Shown: positions 36,316 to 45,718 of the stretch, piece after piece
How the letters are laid out: each line of letters opens with the position of its first letter
Numbering within the stretch: the first letter of the stretch is position 1
Source: Microbispora sp. ZYX-F-249
GTDB taxonomy: Bacteria > Actinomycetota > Actinomycetes > Streptosporangiales > Streptosporangiaceae
Assembly (NCBI RefSeq): GCF_039649665.1
Contig: NZ_JBDJAW010000015.1
Location: forward strand, 121,961 to 185,960
Length of the DNA stretch: 64,000 nucleotides
Reading direction: 5' to 3'
Made by a program: the position numbers and the translations under genes
Notes under the pieces: model-generated
Databases searched by the model: none
The model's input: the letters and a program-made list of their open reading frames with translations, nothing else
What the model was told of the DNA's origin: nothing

Positions 36316-37212
36316 TCAGGCCAGCGCGGCGAGCAGGCGGTTGAGCGGGCTGTCCAGGCCGTACTTCTCCGACAGGGCGACCAGCCGCTCGGGATCGCGC
36401 GGCGCGGCGGGCAGGGTGACGTCGACGTCCGGGATGGGGACGTCGCGGGCCACCCGGACGACGAGGGGGGCGACCTCCAGGTAGTCGCGGGCGGCGGCGA
36501 GCTTGTTGCGGGCCCCCGCCGGGAAGCCGTCGGCGCCGCCGTCGTCCAGGGCGGCGAGCAGCGCGGACAGCGACCCGAAGCGCGTGACGAGGGCCGCCGC
36601 CGTCTTCTCGCCGATTCCGGCGACGCCGGGCAGGCCGTCGCTCGGGTCGCCGCGCAGCGTCGCGAAGTCGGCGTACGCCCGGCCCGGGATGCCGTACTTC
36701 TCGCGGACGAACGCCTCGTCGATGATCTGAAGGTTACGAATACCCCGTACTGTGTAAAGGGCCCGGCACGGCTTCTCGTCGTCCACGAGCTGGAACAGAT
36801 CACGGTCGCCGGTCACGATGTCCACGGCGGAGGTCGCGGCGGTCGCGTAGGTGCCGATCACGTCGTCGGCCTCGTAGCCCGCGACGCCGACGCGGGCGAT
36901 GCCGAGCGCGTCCAGGACCTCCTCGATCACCGGGACCTGCGGGGCCAGCGTGTCCGGCACCTCCTCCTCGTCGCCGGTCGCGACCCGGTGGGCCTTGTAC
37001 GACGGGATCGCGGCCACCCGGAACGCCGGCCGCCAGTCGGCGTCCATGCAGGCCACGATCTGGCCGGGGGAGTGCTGCCGCACCAGGGTGGCGATCATGT
37101 CCAGGAGCCCGCGCACCGCGTTGACCGGCATGCCGTCCGGCGAGGTCACCGACTCCGGGACCCCGTAGAAGGCGCGGAAGTACAGCGACGGGGTGTCGAG
37201 AAGCATCAGCAC
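36316..37212 (-). CDS. 5'-3' exonuclease (PolI N-terminal domain-like)
   Basis: The 298-residue protein resembles the free-standing 5'-3' exonuclease/flap endonuclease of actinobacteria. MLLDTPSLYFRAFYG, the acidic VAGYEADDVIGTYA, DIVTGDRDLFQLVDD and the helix-hairpin-helix LPGVAGIGEKTAAALVTRFGS supply metal and DNA contacts. No polymerase domain is present. It may process Okazaki fragments or repair intermediates. Start is GTG 37212 or ATG 37206; TGACAAT six bases upstream suggests a leaderless transcript from the former. Confidence 0.9.
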   Translation of the reverse strand: MLMLLDTPSLYFRAFYGVPESVTSPDGMPVNAVRGLLDMIATLVRQHSPGQIVACMDADWRPAFRVAAIPSYKAHRVATGDEEEVPDTLAPQVPVIEEVLDALGIARVGVAGYEADDVIGTYATAATSAVDIVTGDRDLFQLVDDEKPCRALYTVRGIRNLQIIDEAFVREKYGIPGRAYADFATLRGDPSDGLPGVAGIGEKTAAALVTRFGSLSALLAALDDGGADGFPAGARNKLAAARDYLEVAPLVVRVARDVPIPDVDVTLPAAPRDPERLVALSEKYGLDSPLNRLLAALA

Positions 37213-37231
37213 CCTGCCATTGTCACGCCTG

Positions 37232-38128
37232 TCAGGGGTGCGATGGGCCCTCTCCGGTCACCGCGACTGCCAGCAGGCAGGTGTCGTCCTCGGGATTGGG
37301 GCCGCCGATCGCCTCCAGCAGGCCGTCGAGGCCCGCGTCGAGATCCGCGCCTGCCGCGCCGAGTCCGGTCGCCACGGCCGCCTCCACGATGAGGGACACC
37401 CCCGCGCCGATGTCGCGCGAGCGGCGCTCGGCCAGGCCGTCGGTGAACATCAGCAGCAGGTCGCCGGGCTCGAGGCGGACGTCGGCCACCCCGTACGGCT
37501 GGCTCGACGTCGCCCCGAGCACGACTCCCCGGGGCGCCCCGAGCTGGCGCGCGCCCCCGCGGCGCACCAGTATCGGGGCGGGGTGACCCGCCTGTGCCCA
37601 CGTGAAAAGGCGGGTCTCCGGGTCGAAGTGGCCGCACACCGCGGTCGCGGTGGTGTCGTCCAGCCGGGTGAGCACCATGGTGTTCAGCCACGTCAGCAGC
37701 ATGCCGGGGCAGGCGCCGGTCATGCTCAGGCCGAGCAGCGCGTGCCGCAGCTGCGCCATCTCGGCGATCGCCGGCAGGCCGTGCCCGGACACGTCGCCCA
37801 CCGCGAGGAACATGCGGCCGTCGGGCAGCGGGGCGGCGTCGTACCAATCGCCCCCGAGGCTCGACGCGCGGCCCGCCGGGACGTACCGCACGGCGATCCG
37901 GGCGTAGGGCAGGTCGATCGACGCGCCGGGCTCGGGCAGGATCGCCTCCCGCAGTGCCAGCGTGACGCGGCGCTCCTCGACGGCTCGTTCCCGCCGCTCC
38001 GCCCACCGCCGTCCGCCGATGTTCTTGCCCGGAAGGGTGCCGACGGGGGCGGCGCCGGGCGTCGCGCCCGGGTCGCGGTCGTCCGCGGGGGGAAGGGCCG
38101 GCCTTGTGCCGCCCACTACGCCGACCAT
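37232..38128 (-). CDS. PP2C-type SpoIIE-domain serine phosphatase
   Basis: The 298-residue protein has a SpoIIE phosphatase domain (about residues 75-295): RYVPAGRASSLGGDWYDAAPLPDGRMFLAVGDVSGHGLPA, TWAQAGHPAPIL, LLMFTDGLAERR and EDDTCLLAV contain the metal-binding aspartates. The first 60 residues are low-complexity and no GAF/PAS sensor or membrane helix is seen. Such phosphatases usually dephosphorylate anti-sigma factor antagonists. No anti-sigma gene lies nearby. Confidence 0.9.
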   Translation of the reverse strand: MVGVVGGTRPALPPADDRDPGATPGAAPVGTLPGKNIGGRRWAERRERAVEERRVTLALREAILPEPGASIDLPYARIAVRYVPAGRASSLGGDWYDAAPLPDGRMFLAVGDVSGHGLPAIAEMAQLRHALLGLSMTGACPGMLLTWLNTMVLTRLDDTTATAVCGHFDPETRLFTWAQAGHPAPILVRRGGARQLGAPRGVVLGATSSQPYGVADVRLEPGDLLLMFTDGLAERRSRDIGAGVSLIVEAAVATGLGAAGADLDAGLDGLLEAIGGPNPEDDTCLLAVAVTGEGPSHP

Positions 38129-38325
38129 TTGTCTCGCTCTCGATGGTGCTCGTGCGTTGCCGTTCGGACGTTCTGTGACCGTCCTGACGCGGAGCGTAGC
38201 AGTCCTGCATTAGCACGAGGGTTGGTTTTCTTCTATGCCGTGGAATAAGCCAGAGCCCCGCGAAGCTCGCCCGCGTGGCGGCTGTGGTACAAGCACCTGC
38301 GTGTGTCGCGGGAGCCCACCCTCGT

Positions 38326-38331
38326 TAGATT
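38326..38331 (+). promoter_or_regulatory. -10 element (TAGATT) for leaderless M24 peptidase gene
   Basis: TAGATT ends seven bases before GTG 38339, which favours that start over the upstream GTG at 38303. Confidence 0.45.
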
Positions 38332-38338
38332 AGGTCGC

Positions 38339-39466
38339 GTGACGACGATGTCCCAGGAACCTTCCGACCTGTATCCCACGACCCGTCCGGCAGCCGTACG
38401 GGAGGCCGTCGGCCGCGCCGGTCTCGACGCGCTGCTGCTGACGCCCGGCCCGGACCTGCGTTACGTGACCGGCTACGACGCCCTGCCGCTGGAACGTCTG
38501 ACCTGCCTCGTCGTGCCCGCGTCCGGCGAGCCGTTCCTCATGGTGCCGCGCCTGGAACTGCCGGCCGCCGAGCACTCGCCGGCCTCCCGGCTCGGCGTCG
38601 AGTTCGTGGCGTGGGACGAGACCGACGACCCGTTCGCCGAGGTGGCCCGCCGCCTGGGCCGGGTCGCCCGGGTCGGGCTCGCCGACCGGATGTGGGCGAT
38701 GCAGTCGCTGCGGTTCCGGGCGGCCATGCCCGGGGCCGAGCAGCTGCTGGCCGGGAGCGTGCTGCGCGAGCTGCGCATGCGCAAGTCGCCGGCCGAGGCC
38801 GCGGCGCTGGCGGAAGCGGGGGCGGCCATCGACGCCGTGCACAACCTGGTGCCCCGGTTCCTCAAGGCCGGCCGCACCGAGCGCGAGGTCGGCAAGGACA
38901 TCGCGGAGGCGATCGTCGACGCGGGCCACGCGCGGGTCGACTTCGTGATCGTGGGCTCGGGACCGAACGGCGCCAGCCCGCACGCCGAGCTGAGCGACCG
39001 CGTCATCCGGCCCGGCGAGCCCGTCGTGGTGGACATCGGCGGCACGATGCCGAGCGGCTACTGCTCCGACTCCACCCGGGTCTACTGCGTGGGCGAGCCC
39101 CCGGCGGAGTTCGCGGCGTACTACGAGGTGCTCAAGCGTGCCCAGGAGGCCGCCTGTGCCCACGTGCGGCCGGGTGTGAGCTGCGAGTCGGTGGACGCCG
39201 CCGCCCGCGAGGTGATCGCGGAGGCGGGGTACGGCGAGTACTTCATCCACCGCACCGGCCACGGCATCGGCCTGGAGACGCACGAGGAACCGTACATCGT
39301 CGCCGGCAACACCGAGGAGATGCGGCCGGGGTTCGCGTTCTCCGTGGAGCCGGGAATCTATCTACCGGGACGGCACGGCGCCCGGATCGAGGACATCGTC
39401 GTCTGCGGCGAGACCGCCGGCGAGCGGATGAACCACACCACCAGGGACCTGGTCGTCGTGGACTGA
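38339..39466 (+). CDS. M24-family Xaa-Pro dipeptidase/aminopeptidase
   Basis: The 375-residue enzyme has the creatinase N-terminal domain and an M24 pita-bread catalytic domain. Metal ligands lie in VVVDIGGTMPSGYCSDSTRVY (two Asp), GHGIGLETHEEPY (His), FSVEPGIYLPG (Glu) and ARIEDIVV (Glu). It likely removes residues next to proline from peptides. It is set apart from neighbours by promoter regions on both sides. Confidence 0.92.
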   Translation: MTTMSQEPSDLYPTTRPAAVREAVGRAGLDALLLTPGPDLRYVTGYDALPLERLTCLVVPASGEPFLMVPRLELPAAEHSPASRLGVEFVAWDETDDPFAEVARRLGRVARVGLADRMWAMQSLRFRAAMPGAEQLLAGSVLRELRMRKSPAEAAALAEAGAAIDAVHNLVPRFLKAGRTEREVGKDIAEAIVDAGHARVDFVIVGSGPNGASPHAELSDRVIRPGEPVVVDIGGTMPSGYCSDSTRVYCVGEPPAEFAAYYEVLKRAQEAACAHVRPGVSCESVDAAAREVIAEAGYGEYFIHRTGHGIGLETHEEPYIVAGNTEEMRPGFAFSVEPGIYLPGRHGARIEDIVVCGETAGERMNHTTRDLVVVD

Positions 39467-39621
39467 TACGGCCGTCCCTTGGTAAGGGTCGTCTCTCGCC
39501 GCCCTGTCGCTCCGATCGCCGGAGTGGCGATTCGAGCTATAGTCGCTTCGTCCTCGGCGGTCTAGGCTGCGCGTGGGGGCAGTGCAGTGCCAGGCGGGCC
39601 CGTCCGTTGTGGAGGCTTGAG

Positions 39622-40533
39622 TTGACGCAGGTGGTCACTGCTGCCGACGGCCGTGCCCTGGCGGTGGACTCCATCGGGGCGCCCGACGGCAAACCGGTCT
39701 TCCTGCTGCACGGCACACCGGGCAGCCGTCACGGTCCCCGCCCCCGAGGAGTCGTCCTGCAACGACTGGGCGTCCGGCTGATCTGTTACGACAGGCCGGG
39801 ATACGGAGGATCCAGCCGGCGACCGGGACGCACGGTGTCCGACAGTGCCGACGACGTCAGCGCCATCGCGGACGAGCTGGGCCTCGGAGCCTTCGGCGTC
39901 GTCGGCCGGTCCGGGGGCGGGCCGCACGCTCTGGCCTGCGCCGCCCTGCTGCCCGGCCGGGTGGAGCGGGCCGCCGTGCTCGTCGGACTGGCGCCGGCGG
40001 ACGCGCCGGATCTCGACTGGTTCGCCGGGATGACCAGGTCGAACGTCGAGGAGTACACCTCGGCGGACGTGGACGCCTCGGCGGTCGAGGCCGACCTGGC
40101 CGAGCGCACGGACCACATACTGCACGATCCGGAGTATCTGCTCAGGTTCCTGCTGCCCGAGCTGACCAGCTCCGACCGCCGGGTCATCGAGGATGTGGCC
40201 ATCCGGCGGTTGCTGATCGACACCTACGCGGAGGCGTTGCGGCGCGGGCCCGACGGCTGGATCGACGACGTGCTGGGCGCGCGCCGGCCCTGGAAGTTCG
40301 AGCTGTCCGACATTGCCGTTCCGGTCCTGCTCTGGCATGGGGCGGACGACAAGTTCTCTCCGGTCGAGCACACGCGGTGGCTGGCCGGCCAGATCGCGCA
40401 CGCCACGCTCAGAGTCGAGCCGGGGGTGGCGCACTTCGGCGCCGTGGAGGTGCTTCCGCAGGTCCTCAAGTGGATGGTGGACCCGGCCGCGCGATCGCGG
40501 TTCGCGTCGGCCGGGACGGGTTTCGCGCGCTGA
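39622..40533 (+). CDS. Alpha/beta hydrolase
   Basis: The 303-residue enzyme has the fold of alpha/beta hydrolases. PVFLLHGTPGSRHG is the oxyanion region, GVVGRSGGGPHALAC the nucleophile elbow (Ser), LLWHGADDKFSPVEH the acid and GVAHFGAVE the histidine region. The TTG start follows GGAGG with correct spacing; a GTG three codons on is possible. The stop abuts the end of the convergent fxsT gene with no gap, and no terminator separates them. Substrate unknown. Confidence 0.87.
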   Translation: MTQVVTAADGRALAVDSIGAPDGKPVFLLHGTPGSRHGPRPRGVVLQRLGVRLICYDRPGYGGSSRRPGRTVSDSADDVSAIADELGLGAFGVVGRSGGGPHALACAALLPGRVERAAVLVGLAPADAPDLDWFAGMTRSNVEEYTSADVDASAVEADLAERTDHILHDPEYLLRFLLPELTSSDRRVIEDVAIRRLLIDTYAEALRRGPDGWIDDVLGARRPWKFELSDIAVPVLLWHGADDKFSPVEHTRWLAGQIAHATLRVEPGVAHFGAVEVLPQVLKWMVDPAARSRFASAGTGFAR

Positions 40534-43500
40534 TCAGAATGGCTGCGGGTCCAGTGTGCGGCTCACCAGCCGCCCTGCCCGCAGCGTCGTCACGGTCGGA
40601 TGGTCGTCGCCCAGCACCGCGGCGAGCTGGCCGAGGAGCGTCTCGCGCTCGGCGGCGCCGTCCGTCGACCCCAGGCGTTCGCGCACCAGCAGCAGGTTGG
40701 CCTGGCACCGCATCGTGTCCGGGTGCCGCGGGCCCAGAGATCCGCTCATCCGGTCCAGGGTGTCCTCCATTATCGCGGCGGCGTGCTCCAGCCGGCCGGC
40801 GTCGGCCAGCATCGCCGCCTCGGCCGCCTTCGCGGCCAGGTGATAGGGGTGGCCGGGGCCGAGCTTGGCCGAGAAGCCGGCGGCCGCGGCTCCGGCCTCC
40901 GCCAGCGCCTTGTCCTGGTCGCCCCTCTGGTGGAGTGCGTTCGCGAGGTTGAGCCTGCAGACGAGCGTGTGGGGATGGTCCTCGCCGAGCCGGCTCCGGT
41001 ATATCTCCAGGACCTCCTCGATCTCCCTCTCCGCGTCGTCGGCCCGGTCGAGGCCCAGCAAGGTCAACGCCCGGCCGAGGCGGCAGGTGAGGGTGTCGAG
41101 GTTGTCGTCTCCGAAGCGCCGGCGCAGCAGCGCCCATGCCTCCCGGAACCTCTCCTCCGAAGTTTCCAGGGCTCCCGTGGCCCGCAGCGCCATCGCGTAC
41201 ACCACCTGGGCGTTCATGCTGACGGGCGAGCCGCTGCCCAGATGCTCGTTGCACTCGGCGACGGTCTTCGCCATGCGCGCGGCGGCATCGTCGTAGTCGC
41301 CGGCCTCCAGCAGGTCGCGGCACAGGTTGACCGCGCTGAACAAGGTGAAGGGATGGGCCGTGCCGAGCACCGAGCGGCGCTGTGCCAGGGTCTCCTCGTC
41401 GAGCTGCAGCGCCTCACGGAACCTGCCGTTGACCCGGTGGGAGGCGGCGAGGTTGTTCCCGGAGGACAGGGTGCCCGGCTCGTCGACGCCATGGGTCGCG
41501 CGCCAGACCCGGTAGGTCTCCTCCTCGATCGCCAGCGAGCCGGCGTAGTCGCCCAGGGCCCGCAGGTCCGCCGCGAGGCTGCCGGCGGTCAGCAGGGTAT
41601 GGCGATGGTTGCCCAGAACACGCCGCTGGTCGGCGAGGGTGCTCTCGTTCATCGCCCGGGCCTCCTCGAAACGGCCCAGGCCGCGGATGATGTTCCCGAG
41701 ATTGAACCTGAGGTGCAGCAACTGCCGCTCGAGCCGGATCGCGGCGTCCCGGTCGCTCTCGGCCGCCAACATGTCCTCCCACACCGCGGCGGTGCTCCTG
41801 CCGAACTCCTCGGCCTGCTGCAGGTCGCCGCGCAGCCACACGTAGCGGAGGCGGTCGATGAGCAGCGTGCGGACCGACTCCTGAGCGGAGTGGGCGGCGC
41901 GTACGGGTTCCAGGTGCGGCCAGATCATCCGGTACCTGGGCCAGTTCGCCGGGTCGTCGACGTCCTTCTCCGGCCGGGCGGCCGCCAGCACCCCCTGCAC
42001 GTCCCGGCGGGCCGCCGCGCGTTCCTCCTCCGTCATCCGCTCCTGCGCGACCGCCTGGAGCATGAGGTGGACATGGATGCGCCGCGCGCGGGTGTCGTTC
42101 TTGATCAGGGCCAGCCGGTTGAGCTCCCGCACCAGCCTGGTGATGTCCTGCGACTCCGCGAGCGTCGGGTCAAGGGGCCGCAGCAGCTCCACCATGGCCC
42201 GGGAGTAGAGCAGGTCGACGGCGATGTTGGGAGCCATCACCGAACAGAGCTCGAACAGCCGGGCGGCGGCGGCGGACCTGTCCCGCAGTTTGTCCAGGGA
42301 GAGGTCCCATGCCTTGGACAGTGATTCGGGATAGTCGGCGAGCCTGCTCTGCGAAATCGCCCGGAGGGGCTGTGCCCTGAGCTGGTCCAAGTAGGCGTCC
42401 ACGGAGATGTTGGTCTCCGCGAGCCAGGCGCCGGCGGCGGCGACCGCCAGGGGAAGGTCGCCGAGAGCCTCCGCGACGTTGCCCGCCTCGGCCGCGCTGA
42501 CAGGGGTCTCGCCGACCCGGCGGAGCAGATGCGAGACGCTCTCCTCACGGCTGAACACGTCGACCTGGACCGGGTGGGACTGGTGTTCCCACTCCCGGTT
42601 GCGTGAGGTGATCAGCACGTGACCACTGCCCCCGGGCAGGAACGGGGTGATGCTCTCCACGTCGTCGGCGTTGTCGAACACCAGCAGCCACCGCCGGGCG
42701 AACTCACCCTGGCCCAGCGCCTGCCTGACCGCGGGAACGACCTCGGCGGTGGTCGGCGCGAGACCGTCCGCGGCGGGGCCGCGCATCCGGGCGACCAGGT
42801 CGGCCAGCGACGCGTCGACGAACTGGGGCTGCTCACAGTCCACCCACCACACCAGGTCGTACGCCCCGGCGAAGCGGTGGGCGTACTCCATCGCGATCTG
42901 GGTCTTGCCCATGCCGCCGCTGCCCAGGATCGTGAGCGGGCGCATCACGGCGGTGCCGTTCTCGCGGAGTTCGTCGCGGATGTGGCGGAGGATGTCCTCC
43001 CGCCCGGTGAACAGCTTGTTCTTGGCGGGGGCCTCGAAGATTCGCGGTGCGGTGCCGGGGTAGCGGGCGCCGAGCGTCCGGGCGGGTGGCGGGGCGCCCA
43101 TGTCGACCATCTCGAGAAGCTGTGCGACCGCCTCGCTCTCCGGCAGGTCGGCGAGGAAGGCCGCGGTGGCGGACGACAGCGGGGCCACGGGCCGTGCGCT
43201 CGCGGTGTACACGGCGTACGCCGGCTGCCGGGGGGACAGGATGCCGCGGACCTTCTTGATGTACGCCGGAGTGACGACGGCGAGGACGGATGCCAGGCTT
43301 TCGCTCCACTGGTCGTTGTCGGCCTCGTCCAGCGGGTCGCGGACCGTGAGGCCGGCCGCGGTGAGGACACCGCCGATCCACTCCGCCCACGCCTGGTCCT
43401 CGGGGAGGTAGTCCAGCAGGATCTCGTTGGGAGGCTTGCGGATGAACCGCTGCCGGGTGCGCAGGCGCACCGCCTCGTCCAGGTAGGGCATCGCGGACAC

Positions 43501-44466
43501 CGCGCCGTCGGTGAGCCTGGCCGTGAGCCGCTCGTACGCCGAGCGCAGGGATCCGGGTTTGCCCGGAGGGTCGCCGAAGACGGCCAGGATCTCCTCGTAG
43601 GCGTAGAACGCCTGGTAGGGCACCTCGACGGCGGACCAGTACTCCTGCCGGCCGGCGTCGGTCAGACCGGCGGGCAGGCCGCGGAAGGCGTGGAAGGCGA
43701 ACGCGCGGCCGACCTCCATCTTGTCCATCTCCGCCTGGTCCACCCGCATGGGGACGGGCAGGATCCGGATGTCCCTGGACAGCATGCGCTCCTGGACGGT
43801 CCTGGCGACCTGGGCGCCTCCCAGGATGCCCTGGTTGCTCAGCGTGAAGCAGTCGACGAGCACGTCCGGCAGGTGCATGGTGCAGATGTCGGCGACGTCG
43901 CTCAGCCCCGTGCGGCTGTCGATGAGGACGTAGTCGTAGTCGCGCCTCATGTCCGCGCGGAGCTCGTCGAAGAAGTCGGCGCCGTGCAGCACGTCGAAGA
44001 ACAGGTCCCAGTCCATGGCGCTGACCGTGCGGGTGTAGTCCAGGTTCTGCCGGCCGCGGGGCAGGTAGTCCAGGACGCCGCCCTCCGGGAAGGACCAGTC
44101 GAGGGAGAAGACGTACGGCCGCACCCGGGCCTGCTCCTGGATCACCCTGCGGAGGCGGGCCCGGGCGTCGGCCGGCTTCCCCTCGGCCGGCAGGGCGCGC
44201 CGCGCCGCCCACTCGTAGCTGCGGATCAGGTCCACGATGCCGGGCTCGCCCGCGACGGAGATGTCGATGAACGGCTGGTAGAACCGGTAGAGGCCGGGGG
44301 AGTCGAGGTCCCAGTCGGCGACGAGGACGCGCTTTCCGTTGGACGCGAGGATCCACGCGACGTTGGCCAGGGCCATCGTGCGCCCGGTGCCGCCCTTGTA
44401 CGAATAGAAAGTGACGATCTGGCCGTCGCGGGTGCGCGGCTGCCTGCTGTCGTCCATGTCAGCCAT
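40534..44466 (-). CDS. fxsT: FxSxx-COOH system MinD-like/NB-ARC/TPR protein
   Basis: This 1310-residue protein is the TPR member of FxSxx-COOH cassettes. Residues about 10-275 form a MinD/ParA-like P-loop domain (IVTFYSYKGGTGRTMALANVAW). Residues about 330-440 look like a degenerate TIR-type segment. A STAND/NB-ARC module follows (LTILGSGGMGKTQIAMEYA; LLVFDNADD), then a winged-helix region and about eight TPR repeats to the end (for example RRVLGNHRHTLLTAGSLA, repeated with variations). The ATG overlaps the stop of fxsC by eight bases. STAND proteins act as ligand-gated switches. Here the trigger may be the modified FxSxx peptide, but that is inference. Confidence 0.9.
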   Translation of the reverse strand: MADMDDSRQPRTRDGQIVTFYSYKGGTGRTMALANVAWILASNGKRVLVADWDLDSPGLYRFYQPFIDISVAGEPGIVDLIRSYEWAARRALPAEGKPADARARLRRVIQEQARVRPYVFSLDWSFPEGGVLDYLPRGRQNLDYTRTVSAMDWDLFFDVLHGADFFDELRADMRRDYDYVLIDSRTGLSDVADICTMHLPDVLVDCFTLSNQGILGGAQVARTVQERMLSRDIRILPVPMRVDQAEMDKMEVGRAFAFHAFRGLPAGLTDAGRQEYWSAVEVPYQAFYAYEEILAVFGDPPGKPGSLRSAYERLTARLTDGAVSAMPYLDEAVRLRTRQRFIRKPPNEILLDYLPEDQAWAEWIGGVLTAAGLTVRDPLDEADNDQWSESLASVLAVVTPAYIKKVRGILSPRQPAYAVYTASARPVAPLSSATAAFLADLPESEAVAQLLEMVDMGAPPPARTLGARYPGTAPRIFEAPAKNKLFTGREDILRHIRDELRENGTAVMRPLTILGSGGMGKTQIAMEYAHRFAGAYDLVWWVDCEQPQFVDASLADLVARMRGPAADGLAPTTAEVVPAVRQALGQGEFARRWLLVFDNADDVESITPFLPGGSGHVLITSRNREWEHQSHPVQVDVFSREESVSHLLRRVGETPVSAAEAGNVAEALGDLPLAVAAAGAWLAETNISVDAYLDQLRAQPLRAISQSRLADYPESLSKAWDLSLDKLRDRSAAAARLFELCSVMAPNIAVDLLYSRAMVELLRPLDPTLAESQDITRLVRELNRLALIKNDTRARRIHVHLMLQAVAQERMTEEERAAARRDVQGVLAAARPEKDVDDPANWPRYRMIWPHLEPVRAAHSAQESVRTLLIDRLRYVWLRGDLQQAEEFGRSTAAVWEDMLAAESDRDAAIRLERQLLHLRFNLGNIIRGLGRFEEARAMNESTLADQRRVLGNHRHTLLTAGSLAADLRALGDYAGSLAIEEETYRVWRATHGVDEPGTLSSGNNLAASHRVNGRFREALQLDEETLAQRRSVLGTAHPFTLFSAVNLCRDLLEAGDYDDAAARMAKTVAECNEHLGSGSPVSMNAQVVYAMALRATGALETSEERFREAWALLRRRFGDDNLDTLTCRLGRALTLLGLDRADDAEREIEEVLEIYRSRLGEDHPHTLVCRLNLANALHQRGDQDKALAEAGAAAAGFSAKLGPGHPYHLAAKAAEAAMLADAGRLEHAAAIMEDTLDRMSGSLGPRHPDTMRCQANLLLVRERLGSTDGAAERETLLGQLAAVLGDDHPTVTTLRAGRLVSRTLDPQPF

Positions 44467-45718
44467 GTGTCTCCTCGCCGAGAATGTCCGGTGGCGGAGT
44501 GAGGGTGCCGGGCCCGGGCCCGCCCGCGAGCCGGTGCCGCGGCGACGCGACATCGTCCGGGCCGGGCTTGGGACCGTGCCGGAAGTACTGCCGCTCGGCC
44601 TCCACCACCAGGCGCGGCATGATCGAGGCGAAATGTTTCAGGGAGCGGACGCCGGCGACGGCCTCGCGGGCCGACTCCGTACGGAGCGCTCCGGCCTGTT
44701 CGAGAAGCCCCCTGGTCCGCTCCGCGAGCCGGTTCGCACGCTCACCCCCACGGGGATCGGGCACCAGGAGAGGAACCACCCAGGGTGGTAGATTCCGGAC
44801 GAATGCCTCCAGTCGTCCCGCGGCGTGTTCGTCCGCGACGAACCAGGGATCGATGAGCGCCACGCCGGGCAGCCGGTCAGCTTCGGGCTTCAGGACGTCC
44901 TTGACCACGGCCGCGAACTCCAGCCGCTCGGCGACGCCGGCCGCGTACTCGGCCAGGGAGAGCTCCTGCTCGTCCGGGAACGGCCGCCAGAGCCACGGGC
45001 TGGTCCCGTACCGGCGGGGGTCGGCGCCCGCCGGCAGGGCGGCGAGGGCCGGCGCGGCCACGGTCACCTCGAAGACCGGGTGGGCCTCGGCGGAGGGAAA
45101 CGGGCTGTCGGCCGCCATGATGTCCGCGATCTCCGAGGGTCCGACGGGGGATTTCTCGGCGAGCTCGACGATCCGCCGGGCCAGCCGGTCGAGCACCGCG
45201 TGGTAGGAGCCGCGCATCGGAGCGATCTTGAGTAGTGCGCGCAGGCCGTGCTCCGCGTAGCCGGGCACGGGGTCGGCGTCGATCTGGAGCAGCTCCGGCC
45301 GGTCCGCGCCGTCGGGCAGCGGCGCCCACAGCACGGGGACGATCCGGGTGAGCGGGTCCGCCACCCCGGCGTCGACCATCCGCTGCCGGTAGCAGGCCCA
45401 TTCACGCCCCGGCCAGGACCTGGCGAAGTACCCGGGGGAGTACAGCGCGACGAAGACCTCCGCGGAGCCGAGGGCGCGGGACAGCCACGCCTTCCAGTCC
45501 GTGCCGGCGCGGACGTCCTGGTCGAAGGAGCCCGGGGAGATGCCGAGGTCGCGGCGGGCGAGTGCCCGTACGGCCCTGTTGAGGTCGCGGAAGAACGGCC
45601 GGACCCACTGGTCGGGATCGGCGCCGGAACTGCCCGGCAGGGGAGGCGAGTGGGCGTAGCTGAGGAAGAAGTAGCCGCCATGCCGTTCCCAGGGGGCGTT
45701 CCGGGTGGTGTCGGTCAT
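44459..45718 (-). CDS. fxsC: TIR-like protein FxsC
   Basis: The 419-residue protein begins with a TIR-like domain: GGYFFLSYAHSPP, DQDVRAGTDWKAWLSRALGSAEVFVALYSPGYFARSWPGREW. The family accompanies FxSxx-COOH peptides and radical SAM proteins. The C-terminal half (about 230-400) is a second domain of unknown function, opening VFEVTVAAP. A glutamate in the first strand after the SYAH start, needed in NADase TIRs, is not obvious. The ATG overlaps the stop of the upstream gene (ATGA). Confidence 0.85.
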   Translation of the reverse strand: MTDTTRNAPWERHGGYFFLSYAHSPPLPGSSGADPDQWVRPFFRDLNRAVRALARRDLGISPGSFDQDVRAGTDWKAWLSRALGSAEVFVALYSPGYFARSWPGREWACYRQRMVDAGVADPLTRIVPVLWAPLPDGADRPELLQIDADPVPGYAEHGLRALLKIAPMRGSYHAVLDRLARRIVELAEKSPVGPSEIADIMAADSPFPSAEAHPVFEVTVAAPALAALPAGADPRRYGTSPWLWRPFPDEQELSLAEYAAGVAERLEFAAVVKDVLKPEADRLPGVALIDPWFVADEHAAGRLEAFVRNLPPWVVPLLVPDPRGGERANRLAERTRGLLEQAGALRTESAREAVAGVRSLKHFASIMPRLVVEAERQYFRHGPKPGPDDVASPRHRLAGGPGPGTLTPPPDILGEETHG